DNA of 64,000 nucleotides from Opitutus sp. GTDB lineage: Bacteria; Verrucomicrobiota; Verrucomicrobiia; Opitutales; Opitutaceae. Of this stretch, positions 31,463 to 42,376 are shown piece after piece. The position numbers and the translations under genes were made by a program. Location: the NCBI GenBank assembly GCA_024707325.1, contig JANPZY010000004.1, forward strand, positions 1,044,719 to 1,108,718. The letters are read 5' to 3'. Position 1 is the stretch's first letter, and each line of letters starts with the position of its first letter. The notes under the pieces were generated by a model that worked only from the letters and a program-made list of their open reading frames with translations, did no database searches and was not told the DNA's origin.

Positions 31463-31579
31463 GAGGCCGGGAAGTTGAGCCGTCCGGCCCGATGGGGTCA
31501 AGGGAGCGGACGGGAAAAACATGGAGCGTATTTTGGCCGTTTCCAACCTTGGCCGCGAAGCAATCCGCACGCTATCCCA

Positions 31580-31642
31580 AGGCATTACGCACCTTGGCGC
31601 GACCCGGTGCGCACAGCGTCCCGACTCGGAACACGTCTACTG
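31580..31642. repeat. 11-bp-period degenerate tandem repeat, locus 3
   Basis: Five to six units (GCATTACGCAC, CTTGGCGCGAC, CCGGTGCGCAC, AGCGTCCCGAC) in the spacer between the end of kdsA and the start of the lipoyl gene. Confidence 0.65.
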
Positions 31643-31695
31643 TGCAGTGGGCGAATACCCCCGAGAGGCGCCCGCAACCGCAAACCACCCACCAC

Positions 31696-32490
31696 TCAGC
31701 CGCGCGCGACGCGCCAGATCGCGAGGCAGGTTTCCAGGAGTTTCGGCAGCTCGGCGAGGGGGATCATGTTGGGACCATCGCTGATCGCGTTGACCGGATC
31801 CGGATGCGTTTCCAAAAACAATCCGTCCGCTCCCGCGGCGAGCGCGGCTTTGGCGAGCGGCGGCACGAACTCGCGCTGGCCGCTGCTCTTTCCGCCGCCG
31901 GCTCCGGGCAACTGCACGCTGTGCGTGGCGTCGAAGACCGTCGGGTAGCCGTTCTGCCGCATGATCGAGAACGAGCGCATGTCCACGACGAGGTTTTGAT
32001 AACCAAAGGTCGTGCCGCGCTCGGTCTGCCAGACTTCCGCGGCTTTGCCGTCGCGGAGCTTGCCGGTGACCCACTGCATCTCCTGCGGCGAGAGAAACTG
32101 ACCTTTCTTCACGTTGACAATCCGTCCAGTCGCCGCGGCGGCGAGCAGCAGATCGGTCTGGCGGCAGAGAAACGCGGGAATCTGCAACACATCGACGACC
32201 TCCGCCACGCGCGCGACCTGTTCGCGTTCGTGGATGTCGGTCACGACGGGGAATCCGTAGTCGCGCTTCACCATCGCGAGCAGTTTCAGACCTTCCTCAA
32301 GACCCGTGCCGCGATCGCCGGCGAGCGAGGTGCGGTTGGCTTTGTCGAACGAGCCCTTGAACACGATCTTCAGGTCCGGTTGCGCGGCTTGAATCTGTTT
32401 CAGCGTATCCGCCACCGCACGACACGTCTGCTCACTCTCGAGCGAGCAGGGACCGGCGAGAACGAGGAGTTTTTTCGGATCGTAAAACAT
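31696..32490 (-). CDS. kdsA: 3-deoxy-8-phosphooctulonate (KDO-8-P) synthase
   Basis: A 264-residue cytosolic enzyme condensing PEP with arabinose-5-phosphate for the lipopolysaccharide inner core. Family motifs: [66 protein letters not shown] and [16 protein letters not shown]. The PAFLCRQTD cysteine and the histidine and glutamate residues in the metal positions suggest the metal-dependent class. The ATG at 32488-32490 gives the usual N-terminus. It lies after pyrG on the same strand, an arrangement common in Gram-negatives. Confidence 0.95.
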   Translation of the reverse strand: MFYDPKKLLVLAGPCSLESEQTCRAVADTLKQIQAAQPDLKIVFKGSFDKANRTSLAGDRGTGLEEGLKLLAMVKRDYGFPVVTDIHEREQVARVAEVVDVLQIPAFLCRQTDLLLAAAATGRIVNVKKGQFLSPQEMQWVTGKLRDGKAAEVWQTERGTTFGYQNLVVDMRSFSIMRQNGYPTVFDATHSVQLPGAGGGKSSGQREFVPPLAKAALAAGADGLFLETHPDPVNAISDGPNMIPLAELPKLLETCLAIWRVARG

Positions 32491-32514
32491 GGGAAGCAAG
32501 GAAACCAAACACGA

Positions 32515-32612
32515 TTGTCATTCTGAGCGAAGCGAAGAATCCAGCGGGAGCTTCGATGCTCAAGCCGGCTGTGGATGATCAACTGGATTCTTCGCTGCGC
32601 TCAGAATGACAA
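32515..32612. repeat. Long imperfect inverted repeat between pyrG and kdsA
   Basis: Arms of 30 bp (32515-32544 and 32583-32612) read TCATTCTGAGCGAAGC onward and its complement, with one mismatch and a 38-base spacer. This kind of 'CATTCTGAGCGAAGCGAAGAATC' element (first 20 bases diagnostic) is found scattered in many bacterial genomes. A half-copy lies near 455. Confidence 0.8.
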
Positions 32613-32635
32613 ATCTCACCGCATACGGAATTCAG

Positions 32636-32687
32636 ACACAGAGTTCACGGAGGCGGATAAATGGATTTTTCTCGGTGAACTCTGTGT
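32636..32687 (-). terminator. Inverted repeat after pyrG, possible terminator
   Basis: ACACAGAGTTCAC (32636-32648) and GTGAACTCTGTGT (32675-32687) pair perfectly around a 26-base loop, 24 bases beyond the pyrG stop. The sequence is also of the 'CTCTGTG' low-complexity kind dispersed in related genomes. Confidence 0.5.
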
Positions 32688-32710
32688 CCGAGCTCCGTGC
32701 TCTCTGTGGC

Positions 32711-34369
<1,659 letters not shown>

Positions 34370-34466
34370 CGGGTTGGGTTAAACGGTGGGTCCTCGGGGT
34401 GACAAGAAAAGACTCCTGCAACCCCGCGCATCGCGCCGTGCAAAGCCCGCCCCAACCTTTTCTGCC

Positions 34467-34640
34467 TCAATGAAACACCAACCAGATCGTCGTGGCGAAG
34501 CCCACGATCACCACCACCGCGAGCAGCAGATAGAGGCTCCACTTCAGGATCTTCGCGAGTGACCAGATGAGCGCCGCAGTCACGATCGTAAGACTCCCGA
34601 CCACGAACCAACGCGGATACGCGGCCAGCGAGTTGAGCAT
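34467..34640 (-). CDS. Small two-helix membrane protein
   Basis: A 57-residue ORF (MLNSLAAYPRWFVVG) made almost entirely of two membrane helices (WFVVGSLTIVTAALIWSLAK and SLYLLLAVVVIVGFATTIWL). It lies upstream of pyrG and divergent from the DUF6941 gene. Length and hydrophobicity support a real small membrane protein, but the start codon is uncertain and no family is known. Confidence 0.5.
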   Translation of the reverse strand: MLNSLAAYPRWFVVGSLTIVTAALIWSLAKILKWSLYLLLAVVVIVGFATTIWLVFH

Positions 34641-34755
34641 CGCGGAGATCTCGTTCGACGAAAGCACCGCGAGCGTTAAGCCGCGCCCCCGCCGCGACTC
34701 CAAGCAAAATGATTTGCCCGGCGCCTCCCCCGCCCGCCCTACTCTTTCCCGCCCA

Positions 34756-35148
34756 ATGAACTCGAAACCACAACTGCTCGCGTGGCTCACCTGCGACGGC
34801 GTCCACATCGACCCCGGCACGGGCAAGCACACGATCCTCGGCGTGTTTTCGGACATCCATGCGCACACGTTTCCCTTCGCGCATCCGTTCATGATCTGGT
34901 TCCTCACGCTCACGGATTGCGCCCCGGGCACGCACCAGATGCGCATCTCGCTCGGCCTCGATCCGCAGGCCATGCAGCCGCTGATCGAACGCCCGTTCGA
35001 AGTGAAGAGCCCGCTCAACCGCATCAACCTCATCAACGAGATCCGCGGCCTGGTCTTCCCCGCGCCGGGCGACTACTCCCTCCTCGTCGAAATCGACGAC
35101 GAACCGCTGCTCGCCACCAGCCTCACCGTCGCCCAGGCGCGCGGGTAA
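34756..35148 (+). CDS. DUF6941-like conserved protein
   Basis: A 130-residue soluble protein (KPQLLAWLTCDGVHIDPGTG, FSDIHAHTFPFAHPFMIWF, INLINEIRGLVFPAPGDYSL). The order of strands and the closing YSLLVEIDDEPL match a small beta-sandwich family annotated only as DUF6941. No signal peptide; function unknown. ATG 34756 begins the conserved region. It precedes the PfkB gene by 46 bases on the same strand. Confidence 0.75.
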   Translation: MNSKPQLLAWLTCDGVHIDPGTGKHTILGVFSDIHAHTFPFAHPFMIWFLTLTDCAPGTHQMRISLGLDPQAMQPLIERPFEVKSPLNRINLINEIRGLVFPAPGDYSLLVEIDDEPLLATSLTVAQARG

Positions 35149-35194
35149 ACTTTGGCGCCGCATTCCGCTTTTCCTCCGCTTCAACTCTAGAAAC

Positions 35195-36349
35195 ATGTCC
35201 TCCCCTCGCTTCGACCTCCTCGGCGTCGGTTCGCCGATCATGGATTTGCTGGCGCCCGTGCCGCTCGAGTTCCTGCAACATGTGCCCGGCGAAAAAGGAG
35301 GCATGGTCCTCGTCGATCACGACCAGATGGAGGCGATCCTCGCGCACCTCGCCCAAGCGCCCGCGCACGCCACCGGTGGCTCCGCCGCCAACGCGACTTT
35401 CAACGCCACGCGCCTCGGTCTGCGCACGTCCTTCCTCGGCAAACTCGGCAACGACGAACTCGCCCGCATCTACCGCGAACGCTTCACCACCGTCGGCGTC
35501 GACGCCTCGCGCTTCAAGGAAGGCCAGCAAGCCAACGCCCGCTCGCTCATCCTCGTCACACCCGACGCCGACCGCACGATGCGCACGCATCTCGGCGCCG
35601 CGATGACGCTCTCGCCCGATGAGATTTCGCCGGCCGATTTCGCCGACGTCCGCCACGCGCACATCGAAGGCTACCTCGTCTTCAACCAAGCCCTCGCCGA
35701 TGCCGTGCTCGCCTCCGCCCGCACCGCCGGTTGCACCGTGAGCCTCGATCTCTCGTCCTTCGAAGTCGTCGGCGCCTCGCGCGCGTGGCTCTTCAGCCAG
35801 TTCCACAAAGGCATCGACGTCGTTTTTGCCAACGAGGACGAAATCCGTGCGCTCTTCGAAGACCAGACCTCGCCCTACGAAAACCTCACGCGCCGCCTCG
35901 CCGACTACGGCGTGCTCGCCGCCGTGAAACTCGGCAAAGACGGCGCGTGGATCGCCCGCGAAAAAGAAATTCACCGCATCGATCCCGTCCGGGTGAACGA
36001 TGTCGTCGACACCAACGGCGCCGGCGACGCCTGGGCCGCCGGTTTTCTCGCCGGGTATCTCCGCGACTGGTCGCTTCCGCGCTGCGGCGCGCTCGCCTCG
36101 ATCATGGGCGCCGAAACCGTCCGCCACATGGGTCCGCTCATCCCCGATGTCGCCTGGCCCGACGTCACCGCGCGCCTCAAAAAATCTGACGCCGCCGCGC
36201 TCCGCGGGCTTTCTCGTGCTCAGGCGCGATCGATCACGAGCCGTAGCGAGGATCCCCTTGTTCCGTGTTTCCGTGATTCACTCATCCGATTCACGCCGCA
36301 CGGTGTCCCGACCGGGTGCGGACTTTGGCGCAACCCAGTCCTCACTTAG
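35195..36349 (+). CDS. PfkB-family carbohydrate kinase (adenosine-kinase-like)
   Basis: A 384-residue ribokinase-fold enzyme. Signature 1 region: ATGGSAANATFNATRLGL and FLGKLGNDELARIY. Signature 2: VNDVVDTNGAGDAWAAGFL with the catalytic Asp in NGAGD. The layout (SPIMDLLAPVPLEFL start, FANEDEIRALF) fits the adenosine kinase / nucleoside kinase-like branch. The family normally ends near VTARLKKSD (about residue 335); the last 45 residues are read from the 11-bp repeat region and look non-native, so the true stop may have been lost or shifted. Substrate not determined. Confidence 0.88.
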   Translation: MSSPRFDLLGVGSPIMDLLAPVPLEFLQHVPGEKGGMVLVDHDQMEAILAHLAQAPAHATGGSAANATFNATRLGLRTSFLGKLGNDELARIYRERFTTVGVDASRFKEGQQANARSLILVTPDADRTMRTHLGAAMTLSPDEISPADFADVRHAHIEGYLVFNQALADAVLASARTAGCTVSLDLSSFEVVGASRAWLFSQFHKGIDVVFANEDEIRALFEDQTSPYENLTRRLADYGVLAAVKLGKDGAWIAREKEIHRIDPVRVNDVVDTNGAGDAWAAGFLAGYLRDWSLPRCGALASIMGAETVRHMGPLIPDVAWPDVTARLKKSDAAALRGLSRAQARSITSRSEDPLVPCFRDSLIRFTPHGVPTGCGLWRNPVLT

Positions 36350-36440
36350 TCCCGACCCGGGACGCACCTTGGCTCGACCCGGGACGCACTTCGTCCCGAC
36401 CCGGGCCGACTTCCGGCGTGACACGGTGCGAACGTGGTGG
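36301..36440. repeat. 11-bp-period degenerate tandem repeat, locus 4 (longest)
   Basis: About twelve units with an exact 11-base period, nearly all ending in AC: CGGTGTCCCGAC, CGGGTGCGGAC, TTTGGCGCAAC, CCAGTCCTCAC, TTAGTCCCGAC, CCGGGACGCAC, CTTGGCTCGAC, repeated CCGGGACGCAC. It lies between the PfkB gene and the CPBP protease gene and overlaps the PfkB tail. Confidence 0.8.
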
Positions 36441-36506
36441 CGGAGTTTCTTCGCGTGAGCGCACGGCCTTTTCAGCGTCACTCCTCAGCGCGCCGTCGAG
36501 ATCTTC

Positions 36507-37387
36507 GTGGTCTATATGATCACTCAGCTCGCGTGTGGAGTCGTGGGCGGAGGAGCCTTGGGCGTGATCGGTGCCGTCATCGACCAGCCCACGTTGATCA
36601 ACGACCACTTGCCCGCGCTGCTCGTGGCGGGAAACACGCTCGCCTTTCTCTACCTCTATTTTCGTGAAACCAAACGGGCCTCGCTCTCGTGGGGCGATCT
36701 CTCGTGGCGACTCCGCGACGCGGTTCATCTCGCGGGTCCGGTTTTCGTGCTCGCCGCAGCGGGAGTGTTGGTGGTCTCGGAACTCACAAATCTCGCGACC
36801 TTGGGCGTGCCCAATTCGGGCGAAAGCATCCTGCGGCAAGTCATGGATCTGGAGAACTACCCGATCCTGTCGCCGCTGCTGATCGTGATCGTCGCGCCCA
36901 TCACGGAGGAAATTTTGTTTCGCGGTCTGATGCTGCGCGGACTGCTGGCGGTCACGACGCCGAAGCGCGCGATCGCACTGACGACGGTTTTGTTCATGAT
37001 CGTGCACCTGAATCCGTGGCAGTTTCCCGTGGCGGCGGTGATGGGAGTGCTGACGGGCTGGGTTTACCTGCGCTCGCGCTCACTCCTGCTGTGCGTCGGC
37101 ATCCACACGGTGCAAAACGCGACGGCGCTGTTCGCGAGCGCGCTGCCGTTCACGATCAGGGCTTCAACCAAATCGGGCCGAACGCCGGAGGGTTTCATCC
37201 TTGGTGGCTCGATTTCGCCGCGCTCGGGTTGCTCGCGCTCGGCGTATTTTGGTTTCACCGCACAGCGCCGGCCGCCGCTCCTTTTGTTGCCGCCGCGCCC
37301 CGCCTCCGCCCAGCGAGCCGCCACTGCTCGCTCCGCCTCCGCTCACCGATCCCGGCGCGGGCATCTGAAAATCTGGTAACCTTTTAA
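36507..37387 (+). pseudogene. CPBP-family intramembrane metalloprotease (CAAX-like), frame-disrupted near the end
   Basis: A multi-pass membrane protein with the family motifs: EEILFRGLMLRG (catalytic Glu pair and Arg), HLNPWQF and VGIHTVQNATALF (metal-ligand His). These proteases/ABI proteins act on prenylated or secreted peptides; several take part in bacteriocin immunity. After FASALPF (about 37157) the expected last helix (WWLDFAALGLLALGVFWFHR) is in another frame, and a proline-rich end (PPLLAPPPLTDPG) in a third, so one or two indels are present. The catalytic core is intact. Confidence 0.8.
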
Positions 37388-37413
37388 GGGACGCGCAGTT
37401 TGTCTCTTTTCCC

Positions 37414-38323
37414 ATGCTCACGCTGCGCTCGGTCAGTAAACGTTTCGGTCCGGTCCTCGCGCTCGACGATGTGTCGCTGCACGTCCCGGCCGGCGAGTTT
37501 TTCGGCCTGCTCGGGCCAAACGGCGCGGGAAAATCGACCCTGATGTCGCTCATCGCCGGGCTGCGAAAACCGGATTCGGGCGAGATCGTCTTCGCCGGCG
37601 AAAACGGCGACGCGCCGCGCGCACCACTCGGCCTCGTGCCGCAAAACCTCGCGCTGTATCAGGAGCTCACCGCCGCGGAAAATCTCCGGATCTTCGGCGA
37701 GTTGCAGGGACTTCGCGGTGCCACGCTGCGCGAGCGAGTCGACGAAGCGCTCGAAGCCGCGCAGCTTCGCCGACCGGCGCGACGCGCGCGTGAAGACATT
37801 TTCCGGCGGCATGCAGCGGCGGCTGAATCTCGTCGCGGCGCTGCTGCATCGTCCGCGCCTGCTGCTCTGCGACGAGCCCACGGTCGGCGTCGATCCGCAG
37901 TCGCGAAACCTGCTCTTCGATTTTCTGCGCCAGCTGAATCGCGAGGGCCTGACGATCATCTACTCGACGCACTACATGGAGGAAGCCGAGCGGCTGTGCT
38001 CGCGAATCGGCATCATCGATCACGGCAAAATTCTCGCGCTCGGTTCGCTTGGCGAGTTGCTCACGCAACTGCCGTTCGAGGAAGAGATCCATTTTCCGGA
38101 TACGGCCACGACGTCTGCGTTTGCCGCGAGTCTGCGCAGTGCCGGCGAAATCACGGTCGCCGACGGCACGGCGCGTTTTCGTCCGCGCGCGGGTTATCCG
38201 CTCAGCGCGTTTTACGCCGCGAGCGAAGCGCACGGGCTGGCGTCGCGTCTGTTCTCGGTGCAGCGGCCGACACTCGAGGCCGTGTTTCTCCACCTGACCG
38301 GTCGCACGCTGCGCGACAACTAA
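37414..38323 (+). pseudogene. ABC exporter ATP-binding protein, single-base frameshift near 37772
   Basis: Walker A (LLGPNGAGKSTLMSL) and the Q-loop region are in the first frame. From about 37772 the sequence continues in the next frame with the signature KTFSGGMQRRLNLVAALLH, Walker B LLLCDEPTVGVDPQ and the H-loop TIIYSTHYMEEAERL. Removing one T of CAGCTTCGCC gives a smooth AQLADRRDARV and a protein of about 302 residues. It belongs to the DrrA/CcmA/NatA-like drug or polymer export ATPases and is followed 14 bases later by its permease. Confidence 0.85.
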
Positions 38324-38337
38324 ACCACTCGCGCACC

Positions 38338-39675
38338 ATGTCGCCCACGCTCGTCCTCCTCCGCAAAAATCTCCTCACGTTCTGGCGCAGCCGCGCGGGC
38401 GTGGTGATCACGTTCCTCGTGCCCGTGGTGTTGATCTATTTGTTCGGACACGTGTTCGGACTCTACCGGCAGGAGTCCGCTCCATCGGGCATTCCGATCG
38501 CGGTGGTCAACCAAAGCCCCGAGCCTGTCGCGCAGCAGTTGATCGCCGCGCTGAAGGCCGAAAAGACCTTCGCCGTCCGCACCGAAATCACCGCGCCCGA
38601 CGGCACCACACGGCCGCTCACCGAGGACGATGTGCGTGCCGCGCTCCACGCCAACGACTATCGTTACGCACTCATTCTGCCGCCCGACCTGCTCGGCGAA
38701 ACACTCGGTGTGCGTTTCCGCTTTCTCACCAATCCGCGCAACGAGATGGAGGCGCAGATCGTCAACGGCGTGCTGCAGCGCACGATCTTCATGCAAGTGC
38801 CGCAACTGCTCGGACAGTCGTTGCAGCGCAGCGCCGCACGCGCGATCGGAGAGAGCGGCCTCGACGAGTTCAATCAGGAGATCGCCGACGCCATCTCGCG
38901 CTCCTTCGGCGGCGATCGAACCGAAATCAAGCAACAGATCACCAGCGGCAGGCTGCTGCCCAACGCCGCCGCGACGCCGGGCGAAAGCGAACCCGCCGCC
39001 GGCGAGCGCAATGTCATGGAAAACTTGATACGCTTCGACACCGAGCAAGTCGCGGGCGTCGAGGTGGGCAATCCCATGGCCGCGCGGCTCGTGGGCGGTT
39101 ACGCGATCATGTTTCTCCTTTTCGCGGTGAGCGGATCGGCGACCCATTTCTACGAGGAAAAACAAACCGGCGTCTTTCAGCGGCTGCTCTCGTCGCCCGT
39201 GCGACCGCGCCACATCGTGACGGCGCGTTTTCTTTTCGGCGTGATTCTCGGCGTGGCGCAAAGCGCGGTGTTGTTTCTCGCCGGCTGGATTTTCTTCGGC
39301 CTCGATCTCTTCGGCCATCTGCCCGCCCTTTTCGCGGTCACGGTGGCGGCGGCTGCGGCCTGTTCGGCTTTTGGCATGTTGATCGCCGCGCTCGCGCCCA
39401 ACTCCTCCGCGGCCAGCGGCCTCGCCACGCTGCTGGTGCTTTCGATGAGCGCGATCGGCGGCGCGTGGTTTCCCGTTTCGTTCATGCCGGACACGATCCA
39501 GACGCTCAGCCGCTTCACGCTCGTGTATTGGGCGGTCGAGGGTTTCGCCGATGTTCTCTGGGCCGGTCGATCATTGCTCGAGGTTCTGCCGAAGGTCGGG
39601 GTGCTCTCCGCGATCGCTGCCGCCGTGCTCCTCGTCGCGATCGCGCGACTCAACAGCCGCCGCATGTTCGAGTGA
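38338..39675 (+). CDS. ABC-2 type transporter permease
   Basis: A 445-residue protein with one N-terminal helix (GVVITFLVPVVLIYLFGHVF), a large extracytoplasmic domain (about 45-240; IAVVNQSPEPVAQQLIAAL) and five to six C-terminal helices (YAIMFLLFAVSGSATHFYEE, LLSSPVRPRHIVTARFLFGV). The layout is that of YhaP/NatB/YhfJ-type (ABC2_membrane_3) exporters. ATG 38338 follows the ATPase gene closely. Substrate unknown; the pair could export a drug-like compound or lipid. Confidence 0.88.
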   Translation: MSPTLVLLRKNLLTFWRSRAGVVITFLVPVVLIYLFGHVFGLYRQESAPSGIPIAVVNQSPEPVAQQLIAALKAEKTFAVRTEITAPDGTTRPLTEDDVRAALHANDYRYALILPPDLLGETLGVRFRFLTNPRNEMEAQIVNGVLQRTIFMQVPQLLGQSLQRSAARAIGESGLDEFNQEIADAISRSFGGDRTEIKQQITSGRLLPNAAATPGESEPAAGERNVMENLIRFDTEQVAGVEVGNPMAARLVGGYAIMFLLFAVSGSATHFYEEKQTGVFQRLLSSPVRPRHIVTARFLFGVILGVAQSAVLFLAGWIFFGLDLFGHLPALFAVTVAAAAACSAFGMLIAALAPNSSAASGLATLLVLSMSAIGGAWFPVSFMPDTIQTLSRFTLVYWAVEGFADVLWAGRSLLEVLPKVGVLSAIAAAVLLVAIARLNSRRMFE

Positions 39676-39823
39676 GCGCCGCTCGCCCGCTTGGACCGGA
39701 ATCTTTTGCACGCAAGCATTTGCGCAGACGGGCAAAACCGCTACACCAGTCACTTCGCGCGTCGCCGCCGCTCCTTTGCGGCGTCGCGACGCACAAGTTC
39801 CGAAACCGACAGCATCGTTACCC

Positions 39824-40195
39824 ATGAAGAAGATCCTCCTCTCCCTGTTCACCGCCGGCTTGCTCGCGTTTGCCAGCTCCTCTGCGCTGGCTGGCGACAC
39901 CGCGCCGAAATCCGTGATCCACGTCGTCACGGTCTCGTGGAAGTCCGGCACGACGCCGGAGCAAATCCAGGCCGCGCTCGACGGCGTTCAGGCGCTGCCC
40001 TCGAAGTTCAAGGGCATCACCCGCGTGTGGACCAAGACCCTCAAGGCCCAGGGCGGCAAATCCCACGCGATCGTGATGGAGTTCGCCGACGAGGCCGCGC
40101 TCAAGGACTACTCCGGCAGCGACGCGCAGAAGGAGTGGTATAAGGTTTACACCAACATCCGCGAATCGAGCACGACGTTCGACATCACGAACTGA
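39824..40195 (+). CDS. Exported Dabb (stress-response A/B barrel) protein
   Basis: A 123-residue protein with a signal peptide (ILLSLFTAGLLAFASSSALA). The rest is a single Dabb ferredoxin-like barrel: SVIHVVTVSWKSGTTPEQIQ, ALPSKFKGITRVW, HAIVMEFADEAALKDYSG and the final strand STTFDIT. Dabb proteins dimerise; most have no known reaction. Followed by a strong terminator, so it ends its transcription unit. Confidence 0.85.
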   Translation: MKKILLSLFTAGLLAFASSSALAGDTAPKSVIHVVTVSWKSGTTPEQIQAALDGVQALPSKFKGITRVWTKTLKAQGGKSHAIVMEFADEAALKDYSGSDAQKEWYKVYTNIRESSTTFDITN

Positions 40196-40220
40196 GTTCC
40201 GCCCCACTCTCGATCCTTCC

Positions 40221-40246
40221 GGGCGGGCTTCGCACCCGCCCTTTTT
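40221..40246 (+). terminator. Rho-independent terminator after the Dabb gene
   Basis: GGGCGGG (40221-40227) pairs with CCCGCCC (40235-40241) around CTTCGCA, followed by five T. Confidence 0.9.
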
Positions 40247-40324
40247 CTTTTCTCCTTTCTAAGCCGCGCGCCGCGGAAATTTTTTCGTGCCTCCCCGCGC
40301 TTCGCTCTGCAACGTGTTCGCCCT

Positions 40325-41602
40325 ATGTCCGCCGATCTTGCTTCGCTCGTCACCTCCATCGCCCAGCGCGCCCGCGCTGCCTCCTTGGTGCTCGCGACGG
40401 CTCCGGCGGAGACGAAGAACGCCGCGCTGCTTCGCCTGGCCGATCTGCTCACCGGTTCGGCCGACACGCTGATCGAGGCGAACAACAAGGACCTCCTCTC
40501 TCCCGCCGCCGCCGAGCTCACCTCCGCTGCGCGTGATCGTCTCACGCTGACTCCCGCGCGTCTCGCGCAACTCGCCGAGAGCGTTCGCCAGGTCGCCGCG
40601 TTGCCCGATCCCGTCGGCGAGCTTCTGGAAAAAACCACGCGTCCGAACGGACTCGTGCTCCAGAAAATCCGCGTGCCCATCGGCGTGATCGGCATCGTTT
40701 ACGAGGCTCGCCCGAACGTCACGATCGACTGCGCGATTCTCTGCCTGAAGAGCGGCAACGCCGCGATCCTCCGCGGCGGCTCCGAGTGCTTTCACACCAA
40801 CACCGCGCTCGCCGCGCTCGTGGCGCAGGCGCTCGCGGAGAGCGGTTTGCCCGGCGACGCCGTGCAGCTCATCCCCACGACCGATCGCGCCGCGCTCACG
40901 ACGCTGCTCAAGCTCGACACGCTCGTGCACTGCATCATCCCGCGCGGCGGCGAAGGCCTCATCCGTTTCGTCACCGCCAACAGCACGATCCCGGTCATCA
41001 AGCACTACACGGGAGTGTGCTTCGTTTACGTCGATCGCGCCGCCGATCTCGAGATGGCGCGAAAAATCCTCGTCAACGCCAAGACCTCGCGCCCCGGCGT
41101 CTGCAACGCCGCCGAGCAACTGCTCGTGCATCGCGAAGTCGCGAAAACCTTCCTGCCCGACGCGGCTCGCGCGCTTATCGCCGAGAAAAACGTCGAACTC
41201 CGCTGCGATCCCGCTTCGGCCGCTATTCTCGGCGAAGAACGTCTGCCGCATCGCGCCGCCGAGGCCGCCGACTACACGGCCGAGTTTCTCGATTACATTC
41301 TCGCGGTCCGCGTCGTCGATTCGCTCGACGAAGCCATCGCCACGATCAATCGCGACAGCTCCAATCACAGCGACGCGATCGTGACCGCCGATCAGGCCGC
41401 CGCGCAGAAATTCCTCGCGAGCGTCGATAGCGCCGCGGTGTTTTGGAACGCCTCCACGCGCTTCAACGACGGTTTCGAGTTCGGTCTCGGCGCCGAGATC
41501 GGCATCAGCACCGACCGACTTCACGCGCGCGGCCCCATGGGTCTGCGCGAACTCTGCAGCTACAAGTGGCTCGTGATCGGCCACGGCCAGACCCGCGGCT
41601 GA
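40325..41602 (+). CDS. proA: Gamma-glutamyl phosphate reductase
   Basis: A 425-residue NADPH-dependent enzyme for the second step of proline synthesis from glutamate. Family motifs: IEANNKDL, LQKIRVPIGVIGIVYEARPN, KSGNAAILRGGSE, IPRGGEGLIRFV, the catalytic Cys in KTSRPGVCNAAEQLLVH and HARGPMGLRELCSYKW at the C-terminus. Length is typical. The NUDIX gene begins 3 bases after the stop, so they form an operon. No proB nearby. Confidence 0.96.
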   Translation: MSADLASLVTSIAQRARAASLVLATAPAETKNAALLRLADLLTGSADTLIEANNKDLLSPAAAELTSAARDRLTLTPARLAQLAESVRQVAALPDPVGELLEKTTRPNGLVLQKIRVPIGVIGIVYEARPNVTIDCAILCLKSGNAAILRGGSECFHTNTALAALVAQALAESGLPGDAVQLIPTTDRAALTTLLKLDTLVHCIIPRGGEGLIRFVTANSTIPVIKHYTGVCFVYVDRAADLEMARKILVNAKTSRPGVCNAAEQLLVHREVAKTFLPDAARALIAEKNVELRCDPASAAILGEERLPHRAAEAADYTAEFLDYILAVRVVDSLDEAIATINRDSSNHSDAIVTADQAAAQKFLASVDSAAVFWNASTRFNDGFEFGLGAEIGISTDRLHARGPMGLRELCSYKWLVIGHGQTRG

Positions 41603-41605
41603 ACC

Positions 41606-42178
41606 ATGGAACGCTGGAAGAAACTCGCCTCCCGCGACATCGTTCGCGACCAGTTCGTGCACTTGCGCGCGGACCGCTGCGAAGTTTCTCCCGGCCACGT
41701 CATCGAGCCTTACTATGTGCTCGAACAGCCCGAGTATGTGCACGTGTTCGCGCTCGATGAACACGAACGCGTGCTCCTCATCCGCCAGTATCGCTACGCG
41801 GCGGATGTATTCGGTTTTGAACTACCGGGCGGTTGCGCCGATCGCGCCGAAGACCTCCTCACTGCGGCGCAACGCGAACTGCTCGAAGAGACCGGCTGCG
41901 TCGCGGAAAACTGGCGCCACGTCGTCGCGCCGTGCGCGAACTCCGCCCGGCAGAACAACCGCGTGCACTGCTTCGTGGCCAACCGCACGCGCGTCGTGCA
42001 GCCGCAGAAACTGGATCCGACCGAGACGATCAGCTTCGAATTCGTGCCCATTCCGCAGATGCTCGAACTCGTGCGTCGCGGCGAGATGTCGCAATCGATG
42101 CACATCGCGCTGATCTACCTCGCTCTCGAGCACCTCAACCGCCTCGCGCTCGTCACTCCGCCCGAGTCGCTCCTCTGA
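41606..42178 (+). CDS. NUDIX hydrolase (ADP-ribose pyrophosphatase type)
   Basis: A 190-residue enzyme that hydrolyses nucleoside-diphosphate-linked substrates. The Nudix box runs from GGCADRAEDLLTAAQREL to EETG, with the metal-binding REL.EE core intact. The N-terminal EYVHVFALDEHERVLLIRQY matches the ADP-ribose/sugar-nucleotide subgroup. Translated 3 bases after proA. Precise substrate not determined. Confidence 0.88.
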   Translation: MERWKKLASRDIVRDQFVHLRADRCEVSPGHVIEPYYVLEQPEYVHVFALDEHERVLLIRQYRYAADVFGFELPGGCADRAEDLLTAAQRELLEETGCVAENWRHVVAPCANSARQNNRVHCFVANRTRVVQPQKLDPTETISFEFVPIPQMLELVRRGEMSQSMHIALIYLALEHLNRLALVTPPESLL

Positions 42179-42184
42179 GCGCAC

Positions 42185-42266
42185 CGAGTCGGGACAAAGT
42201 GCGGACACGGTCGCGACAAGGTGCGGCCTGAGTCGGGACCGAATGCGGACGGAGCCGAGACTCATC
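42185..42266. repeat. 11-bp-period degenerate tandem repeat, locus 5
   Basis: Seven successive units: GTCGGGACAAA, GTGCGGACACG, GTCGCGACAAG, GTGCGGCCTGA, GTCGGGACCGA, ATGCGGACGGA, GCCGAGACTCA. The clearest example of the period. Located between the NUDIX stop and the S9 peptidase start. Confidence 0.82.
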
Positions 42267-42376
42267 ACGGAAGCGCGGAAACAGAAAACGCTTTCACGCG
42301 GGTTCTGGAGCCGCGGCGCCCACGACGCGGGATGTTCGGGCTGGTTGTGGAACCGCACGTGCTTCATCGTGCGACC

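Noticed and set aside
37414..39675. A single 753-residue ABC protein with fused ATPase and permease
   Set aside because: The apparent fusion results from a frameshift: the ATPase signature and Walker B lie in another frame ending at 38323, and the permease has its own ATG at 38338.
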